Source: Idiomarina sp. UBA6142
Lineage (GTDB): Bacteria > Pseudomonadota > Gammaproteobacteria > Enterobacterales > Alteromonadaceae
Direction: 5' to 3'
NCBI GenBank assembly: GCA_002423905.1
Contig: DIVC01000023.1
Location: 10,651-21,404, forward strand
Length of the DNA: 10,754 nt
Shown here: positions 6,825-10,754 of the stretch, piece after piece
Layout of the letters: each line of letters starts with the position of its first letter
How positions within the stretch are numbered: the first letter of the stretch is position 1
Translations under genes and position numbers: made by a program
Notes under the pieces: generated by a model
Databases searched by the model: none
What the model saw: the letters and a program-made list of their open reading frames with translations, nothing else
What the model was told of the DNA's origin: nothing

Positions 6825-8423
6825 ATGCAGCACGCCGATATTTCGTTAACACATTGCGCTACCGCGCCAGATCAACTGCCGCAGCAATTTAACACGCTTG
6901 CTTTGGTACTCGGCGATCAACTCAATGCGAGCCATAGCTGGTTTGAGAATGTTGACCCAAATCGACTCATAGTGCTGATGGAGGTGCGTCAGGAAACTGA
7001 TTACGTGCGCCACCATCAACAAAAAATTCTCGCCTTTTTCGGGGCGATGCGCGCATTTGCGACGGCCTTAGCGAAAGTCGGCCATGCGGTTCTCTATCTC
7101 TGCCTCGATAGCGAACATAATAAGCACTGCCTCAGCACCAATCTCGATTGGCTCAGTACGCTTTTTAACATCCAGCAGATTGATCTTCAGCAAGCCGATG
7201 AATATCGCGTTGACCAACAGTTACAGCAGTTCGCCGCCAGCAGCGACATCATTGTAAACTGGTTTGATAGTGAACATTTCTTGACCGAACGCGACACTCT
7301 GCAACGGTGGTTTCCAACGGCGAAAAGCTTCTTAATGGAGTATTTTTACCGTCGCGTTCGCAAACAAACGGGTTATTTGATGGCGGCCGATGGACAACCC
7401 GTGGGTGGCCAATGGAATTTTGATAAGTCCAATCGTAATAAGTTACCGAAGCAGATTGTCATTCCTGCGCCACTGCTGTTTAGTAATGATTTAACTGAAT
7501 TAGCAGCACTACTCGATAAGCACCAGGTCGATCATTTTGGCGCCGCAGATGCAGCACGGTTTCTATGGCCCATTGACCGTAACCAAGCGCGGCAATTATT
7601 ACACTTCTTCGTTACTGAATTATTACCTCATTTTGGCCGCTACCAGGATGCTATGACTGAACGAGGTTGGTCGCTCTATCATGCGCGTTTATCCTTTTCG
7701 TTGAACAGTAAAATGATCAGTCCGCATGAGGTTGTAGAGACGGCAATCAAAGCTTGGCAACAACATCCTGAACGTATTGATTTAGCGCAAATAGAAGGCT
7801 TTGTGCGACAAATTATTGGGTGGCGTGAATTTGTCCGCGCCATGTATTGGCACCATATGCCTAATTATCGGACCTTAAACTATTTCGACCATCAGCGCCC
7901 ACTGCCCGACTTTTATTGGCATGGCAATACCAAGATGCGTTGCTTACAACACAGCATCACGCAATCATTAAATTATGCCTATGCTCATCATATTCAAAGG
8001 CTTATGGTAACTGGTAATTTTGCCTTGCTCGCGGGAGTACACCCCGATGCGGTGGATGCCTGGTACCTAGGAGTCTATATTGATGCACTAGAATGGGTAG
8101 AGCTGCCGAATACGCGTGGCATGAGCCAATTTGCCGATGGCGGTCTGCTGGCGACTAAACCATATATCTCAAGCGGCGCCTACATCAATAAAATGTCCGA
8201 CTACTGCGGCTCGTGTTATTACGATGTGCAACAAAAAACAGGCCCGAAGGCCTGTCCTTTTAATAGCTTATATTGGCACTTTATTGACCAGCATTTTGAG
8301 CGGCTCAAACACAACCCGCGCATGGCGCTTATTACCAAACAATGGCAGCAACGTAGTGATGCCGATCGCCACAGCTTGTTGCAACAGGCGCGAGATTATC
8401 TCTCACGCCTTGACCAACTATAA
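6825..8423 (+). CDS. phrB: Iron-sulfur bacterial (6-4) photolyase / cryptochrome, PhrB type
   Basis: Flavoprotein of the FeS-BCP branch (COG3046), light-driven DNA repair; the name follows Agrobacterium PhrB, not the E. coli CPD enzyme. From ATG 6825 it has 532 residues. The N-terminal antenna domain starts at LALVLGDQL. The FAD domain has GGQWNFDKSNR, an ARLSFSLNSKMISP segment and IEGFVRQIIGWREF. Cysteines C373, C461, C464 and C477 have spacings of 88, 3 and 13, equal to the [4Fe-4S] ligands I recall for PhrB (350, 438, 441, 454). With the same offset of 23, PhrB residues H365/H366, L370, M410, Y424 and Y430 map onto H388/H389, L393, M433, Y447 and Y453, all identical. (6-4) photoproduct repair is therefore the best prediction. 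A TTG at 6819 is a less likely start. The ribosome site is weak (GAG at 6814-6816). It ends three bases from the deaD stop. Confidence 0.92.
   Translation: MQHADISLTHCATAPDQLPQQFNTLALVLGDQLNASHSWFENVDPNRLIVLMEVRQETDYVRHHQQKILAFFGAMRAFATALAKVGHAVLYLCLDSEHNKHCLSTNLDWLSTLFNIQQIDLQQADEYRVDQQLQQFAASSDIIVNWFDSEHFLTERDTLQRWFPTAKSFLMEYFYRRVRKQTGYLMAADGQPVGGQWNFDKSNRNKLPKQIVIPAPLLFSNDLTELAALLDKHQVDHFGAADAARFLWPIDRNQARQLLHFFVTELLPHFGRYQDAMTERGWSLYHARLSFSLNSKMISPHEVVETAIKAWQQHPERIDLAQIEGFVRQIIGWREFVRAMYWHHMPNYRTLNYFDHQRPLPDFYWHGNTKMRCLQHSITQSLNYAYAHHIQRLMVTGNFALLAGVHPDAVDAWYLGVYIDALEWVELPNTRGMSQFADGGLLATKPYISSGAYINKMSDYCGSCYYDVQQKTGPKACPFNSLYWHFIDQHFERLKHNPRMALITKQWQQRSDADRHSLLQQARDYLSRLDQL
8233..8255 (-). 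terminator. Rho-independent terminator of deaD inside the photolyase gene
   Basis: Read on the minus strand, ACAGGCC (8255-8249), loop TTCG, then GGCCTGT (8244-8238) form a perfect GC-rich 7-base-pair stem with a stable UUCG tetraloop. A run of six T (8238-8233) follows, the first of which closes the stem. It lies about 170 bases past the deaD stop and inside the opposite-strand photolyase coding region. On the plus strand the stem is followed only by CCTTTTAA, so the signal mainly favours the deaD direction. Confidence 0.8.
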
Positions 8424-8426
8424 GGC

Positions 8427-10292
8427 TTACGATTGGAAGCGACGACCACCACCGCGTGGTTTATCACCACCACGACCGCCGGCTTTAAATGGTGCACGCT
8501 CACCCGCTCGAACTGGGCGCTCGCCGCGCTCAGGACGGTCGCCACGCGGAGGCTTACGGCTAATAACTTCATTATTTGCTAAGGTCAAATCCATTTGCAT
8601 TTGACGCACACGCGCACGCTGTAAGATTTTCACCACACCGTCAGGCATGCCTTTCGGCAATTGCACCAAACTATGGGTGTCAAACAACTGAATCTGACCA
8701 ATGTAACGGCTATCCATTTCAGCTTCGTTGGCAATAGCACCGACGATATCTTGTGGCCGCGCACCATGCTCACGACCTACTTGAATACGATAGGTATCAA
8801 ATTCAATTTGTGATTCACGGCTTTCGCGAGCAGCGCGAACTGGACGGTCACCACGTTTGTCAGGACGCGCATTGCTACGCTCACCACGGTCAGCACGAGG
8901 AGCACCACGCTCTGGACGATCATTACGCTCGGCAAATTTACGCGGCGCTGGATCATTGGCAACAATTAACGGGCGGCGGTCATTTTGCTGAGCTAACAGA
9001 GCTGCGGCAATTTGCACCGGCGATAATTCAGTTTGGCTCTGAATCTTCGTTAAAATTTCAGTCAGCACCGTTAAATCTTGCTGGGCAACCGTTTCTTGAA
9101 TGACTTGTTGCAGCTTGTGTTGACGATGCTGGCTTAAGTCTTGTGCCGTTGGTACTTCAAAGAACTCGATGGTACCGTTGGTCAAACGTTCATAATGGCG
9201 CAGCAAATGACGCTCGCGAGTACGGAAGAACAAGATAGCCTCACCGCTACGACCGGCACGACCAGTGCGTCCGATACGGTGAACATAGGATTCCATATCA
9301 CCTGGCAAATCATAGTTCACCACGTGGGTAATTTCGGGGACATCAAGACCACGAGCAACCACGTCGGTTGCGACCAAAATTTCGATACGGCCGCTACGCA
9401 GCTGGCTAACCGTTTGCTCACGTTGTGCTTGGTTCAAATCACCACTCAACGGCGATGCTTTGAAACCTGACGCTTGCAATTGTTCAGTCACTTCCATGGT
9501 ATCTTGACGGGTACGTACGAATATCAATACGCGCTGATAGTCCATCGTTTCCAAGATTCGGCATAACGCCTGAATCTTGCTCAAACCACGAACTTCCCAC
9601 GCGCGCTGGCGAATACTTGCCTTCTCTTTGGCGATAGCAGCAATTTGAATCGTCAACGGCTGCTCACCTTGCTCATTCACTAAGAAAGTCTTTGCTAACT
9701 TACGAATAGCCGGTGGCATGGTCGCAGAAAATAGTGCCCGCATAGAGGTAACAGGCACTGCTTTCATAATGGTTTCGATATCTTCGATGAAGCCCATGTT
9801 GAGCATTTCATCGGCTTCGTCGAGCACGGCTAAACGCAATCCTGATAACTGCAGGACGCCTTTATTTAACAAGTCGAGCAAACGACCTGGGGTACCGACA
9901 ACGACTTGAGCGCCGCCACGCAAGGCTTTAATTTGTGGACCGAAGGCAGAACCACCGTACACGGTTGCAACTTCTAAACCACGGATTTGGCTAGCAAACT
10001 CGGTAATCGCTTCAGCAACTTGTAAGGCTAGCTCACGAGTTGGTGCAACCACTAGCATTTGTGTTTGACGCAATTTAGCATCAATCAAGCTCAACCCTGG
10101 TAGACCAAAAGCAGCTGTTTTACCGGTACCGGTTTGCGCTTCACCGAGTACGTTTTTACCCGCTAACAGCGCCGGAATAGCTTGGATTTGAATCGGTGTT
10201 GGGACAGTGAAATTCATTGCTTCGAGTTGTTTTAACACGACAGCAGGCAGGGCCAAATCGGCAAAGGTTTGGCCATTCATTACTTCAGACAT
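8427..10292 (-). CDS. deaD: DEAD-box ATP-dependent RNA helicase DeaD/CsdA
   Basis: Unwinds structured RNA. Family members act in ribosome large-subunit assembly, mRNA decay and cold adaptation. The 621 residues are close to E. coli CsdA (629). Motifs in order are TPIQIQAIP (32-40), Walker A AQTGTGKT (52-59), PTRELA (84-89), TPGR (134-137), DEAD (158-161), SAT (189-191), ARGLD (313-317) and HRIGRTGRAGR (338-348). Residues about 496-570 (YRIQVGREHGARPQDIVGAI onward) are the DbpA-type RNA-binding domain. Two Arg/Gly/Asp-rich disordered stretches (about 450-492 and 578-619) flank it and probably bind RNA non-specifically. The ATG at 10292 has only a weak GAGA site upstream, and a second in-frame ATG lies at codon 5. 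It is divergent from gabD and convergent with the photolyase gene. The leader may be long and structured. Confidence 0.97.
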   Translation of the reverse strand: MSEVMNGQTFADLALPAVVLKQLEAMNFTVPTPIQIQAIPALLAGKNVLGEAQTGTGKTAAFGLPGLSLIDAKLRQTQMLVVAPTRELALQVAEAITEFASQIRGLEVATVYGGSAFGPQIKALRGGAQVVVGTPGRLLDLLNKGVLQLSGLRLAVLDEADEMLNMGFIEDIETIMKAVPVTSMRALFSATMPPAIRKLAKTFLVNEQGEQPLTIQIAAIAKEKASIRQRAWEVRGLSKIQALCRILETMDYQRVLIFVRTRQDTMEVTEQLQASGFKASPLSGDLNQAQREQTVSQLRSGRIEILVATDVVARGLDVPEITHVVNYDLPGDMESYVHRIGRTGRAGRSGEAILFFRTRERHLLRHYERLTNGTIEFFEVPTAQDLSQHRQHKLQQVIQETVAQQDLTVLTEILTKIQSQTELSPVQIAAALLAQQNDRRPLIVANDPAPRKFAERNDRPERGAPRADRGERSNARPDKRGDRPVRAARESRESQIEFDTYRIQVGREHGARPQDIVGAIANEAEMDSRYIGQIQLFDTHSLVQLPKGMPDGVVKILQRARVRQMQMDLTLANNEVISRKPPRGDRPERGERPVRAGERAPFKAGGRGGDKPRGGGRRFQS

Positions 10293-10384
10293 ATTGTTCT
10301 CGCATAATTCTGTATAGCATATAAAGGGGAAGATACGCCTGGCTACAGAACACGATGAACACTCTGGCAGGATATAGGCGCTGT

Positions 10385-10428
10385 TTACCCCAGCGATTCA
10401 GGGGTAAGTCCGCTCCCATCAATAGCGG
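10385..10428 (-). promoter_or_regulatory. Tandem hairpins in the likely deaD leader
   Basis: Two neighbouring inverted repeats each have 9-base loops: TTACCCC/GGGGTAA (10385-10391 with 10401-10407) and CCGCT/AGCGG (10410-10414 with 10424-10428). A third, weaker fold closer to deaD pairs CCTG/CAGG (10338-10341 with 10368-10371) around CAGA/TCTG, and its loop contains the GAACAC direct repeat (10348-10353 and 10357-10362). If transcription starts near 10442, all lie in the deaD 5' leader. Long structured leaders are known for E. coli csdA and other cold-shock genes. Confidence 0.35.
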
Positions 10429-10430
10429 TA

Positions 10431-10458
10431 ATGACCCTGAGGACGCGCAGTTTATAAC
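10431..10458 (+). promoter_or_regulatory. Candidate gabD promoter
   Basis: ATGACC (10431-10436) and TATAAC (10453-10458) are 16 bases apart and resemble sigma-70 -35 and -10 elements with four and five matches. Transcription would start near 10465. The -10 overlaps the candidate deaD -10 on the other strand. Assigned by eye only. Confidence 0.3.
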
Positions 10459-10477
10459 AAATGTATATGGATGGCAA
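10449..10477 (-). promoter_or_regulatory. Candidate deaD promoter with long leader
   Basis: On the minus strand TTGCCA (10477-10472) is followed by TATAAA (10456-10451, spacing 15) or TAAACT (10454-10449, spacing 17). A start near 10442 would leave a leader of about 150 bases. An alternative extended -10, TGCTATACA (10319-10311), would give a leader of only about 12 bases, so this choice is uncertain. Confidence 0.35.
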
Positions 10478-10526
10478 GCAGGGAGTTGCTCTGTTAGGCT
10501 TACGAGTCAACCATCAAGGAGGTTCT

Positions 10527-10754
10527 ATGCCGCAACACACAGTACGTTCATTACTTAAAGTTGATGCGTTTATCGATGGTAATTGGATCCCCAGCGAGCA
10601 CCGCTTCACGGTCTACAATCCGGCTACGGGCGAGGCCATTGCCGAAGTGTGCGATGCTGATGCGGCGCTGGCAGAACGCGCGATTGAAGCAGCGCATAAA
10701 GCGCTGCTACCGTGGCAAGCCAAAACCGCCAAACAGCGTGCCGACCTCTTACGT
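10527..10754 (+). CDS. gabD: Succinate-semialdehyde dehydrogenase GabD, N-terminal part
   Basis: First 76 codons of an aldehyde dehydrogenase, cut by the window edge. The start is ATG 10527, with a strong AAGGAGG at 10516-10522 four bases before it. The protein shows the ALDH N-terminal pattern: AFIDGNWI, VYNPATGEAIAEV, an AAHKALLPWQ helix and AKQRADLLR. The LLPW-x-AKTAKQRADLLR end closely follows E. coli GabD (LPAW-x-ALTAKERATILR), which oxidises succinate semialdehyde to succinate in GABA breakdown. The catalytic Glu and Cys lie beyond the edge, so the substrate class is inferred from this end only. Another ALDH such as a betaine or gamma-aminobutyraldehyde dehydrogenase remains possible. 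It is divergent from deaD; a GABA aminotransferase gene often accompanies gabD but is not visible here. Confidence 0.82.
   Translation, partial: MPQHTVRSLLKVDAFIDGNWIPSEHRFTVYNPATGEAIAEVCDADAALAERAIEAAHKALLPWQAKTAKQRADLLR

Noticed and set aside
8448..8462. ACCAC-CGC-GTGGT hairpin just past the photolyase stop as its terminator
   Set aside because: Only five base pairs with a 3-base loop and two T after it; it reflects Gly/Arg codons of the deaD tail.
8131..8604. A 157-codon plus-strand frame overlapping the photolyase end and the deaD end
   Set aside because: The Pro/Arg-rich tail is just the antisense of the deaD RGG-like tail; no start signal and both overlapped genes are secure.
8430..8960. 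Repeated Arg/Gly/Asp codon patterns suspected as tandem DNA repeats or CRISPR
   Set aside because: Units are irregular in length and sequence and encode the low-complexity RNA-binding tails of DeaD; there is no constant repeat-spacer layout.
8753..9470. Plus-strand frames of 116 and 109 codons opposite deaD
   Set aside because: They lie wholly antisense to the conserved deaD helicase and RNA-binding domains and show compositions expected of a mirrored Arg/Gln/Asp-rich gene.
10355..10558. A 67-codon plus-strand frame between deaD and gabD
   Set aside because: No ribosome site at its ATG, no recognisable motif, and it runs over the gabD ribosome site and start in another frame.

Overview
The window carries eight complete genes, plus the start of a ninth that runs off the right edge. 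The content points to a Gram-negative gammaproteobacterium of roughly 50% GC, probably a marine Alteromonadales-like lineage. The evidence is a mutY-yggX pair, a proBA operon, lipopolysaccharide inner-core genes of the Kdo-kinase type found in Haemophilus, Vibrio and Shewanella relatives, and a DeaD helicase with an Arg/Gly-rich tail. The genus is inference only. I see no insertion sequence, phage gene, tRNA, rRNA or CRISPR array. No stretch over 300 bases lacks a gene; the longest gap is 234 bases, between deaD and gabD.

Layout. Bases 70-1433 (+) hold mutY and yggX, two genes tied to oxidative damage. Bases 1543-3905 (+) hold proB and proA, which overlap by 4 bases, make the first two steps of proline synthesis, and follow an extended -10 promoter. 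Bases 3902-6667 (-) hold a two-gene lipopolysaccharide operon: a GT-A type glycosyltransferase, then one long reading frame that joins Kdo transferase (WaaA) to Kdo kinase (KdkA). Bases 6825-8423 (+) hold an iron-sulfur photolyase of the bacterial (6-4) type. Bases 8427-10292 (-) hold deaD. From 10527 (+) a succinate-semialdehyde dehydrogenase (gabD) begins.

The genes are packed tightly. The proA and waaA-kdkA stop codons share one CTAG, and the photolyase and deaD stops are 3 bases apart. The transcription signals for convergent genes must therefore lie inside coding DNA. One is visible: a strong minus-strand terminator at 8233-8255, inside the photolyase gene, whose stem includes the codon of an iron-sulfur cysteine.

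Most of the window is housekeeping. The most unusual item is the WaaA-KdkA fusion. It would put Kdo transfer and Kdo phosphorylation in one membrane-anchored chain, yet it keeps a ribosome binding site and ATG exactly where a free KdkA would begin. A single-base error in a short C run near the junction would also explain it, so that should be excluded first. The photolyase is notable for keeping the iron-sulfur and lesion-contact residues of Agrobacterium PhrB at identical spacing.
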